From CAYPZU01 sp964415395 (GTDB taxonomy: Bacteria; Chlamydiota; Chlamydiia; Chlamydiales; SM23-39), in assembly GCA_964415395.1 (NCBI GenBank), contig CAYPZU010000057.1, positions 1 to 14,177 of the forward strand: DNA of 14,177 bases. Direction: 5' to 3'. Shown here one piece after another: positions 14,175 to 14,177 of the stretch. The position numbers and the translations under genes were made by a program. The notes beneath the pieces were generated by a model. That model made no database searches and was not told the origin of the DNA. It saw only the letters and a list, made by a program, of their open reading frames with translations. Within the stretch, counting starts at the first letter, position 1, and every line of letters starts with the position of its first letter.

Positions 14175-14177
14175 GTG

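Overview
The window reads as a chromosomal piece from a Gram-negative, eukaryote-associated bacterium. Signal peptides, two outer-membrane-barrel-like proteins, a lipoprotein and a periplasmic binding domain point to a double membrane. A HECT-type ubiquitin ligase and two unrecognised proline- or cysteine-marked proteins point to life inside or with a eukaryotic host. My best guess is an environmental, Parachlamydia-like member of the Chlamydiota, but no marker gene here proves it.

Layout on the + strand: (1) positions 3-2174 are the 3' part of a gene for a solenoid-repeat protein ending in a HECT E3 ligase domain. It is visibly more AT-rich than the rest. (2) 2259-4611 is a two-gene unit, a beta-barrel-like secreted protein followed by a vanadium-dependent haloperoxidase with its full set of vanadate ligands. 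(3) 4670-5560 encodes a protein with a divergent HSS...SGHY.P domain, behind a strong promoter so close that the mRNA may be leaderless. (4) 5615-6400 encodes a small exported protein of unknown function.

The convergent gap 6401-6780 has no gene but is full of structure: two nearly identical 67-bp direct repeats rich in CAGGAT, flanking a GC-rich segment that folds into a contiguous four-way junction. A diverged relative of the repeat lies at the right edge (14091-14174).

On the - strand, reading leftward from 13147: a proline-rich protein with a poly-lysine patch (13147-11987); a helical protein with an N-terminal cysteine cluster (11889-10441) ending in an intrinsic terminator; then a tight three-gene unit (10340-6781) encoding a BamE-like lipoprotein, a dicarboxylate/amino-acid symporter fused to a solute-binding domain, and a beta-barrel-like protein. 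Together these three could span the envelope as one uptake route. Divergently at 13221-14015 (+) lies a TauE/SafE-type anion permease.

The most notable items are the HECT ligase, the haloperoxidase/barrel pair, the symporter-binding-protein fusion in its operon, and the repeat-flanked four-way-junction element.
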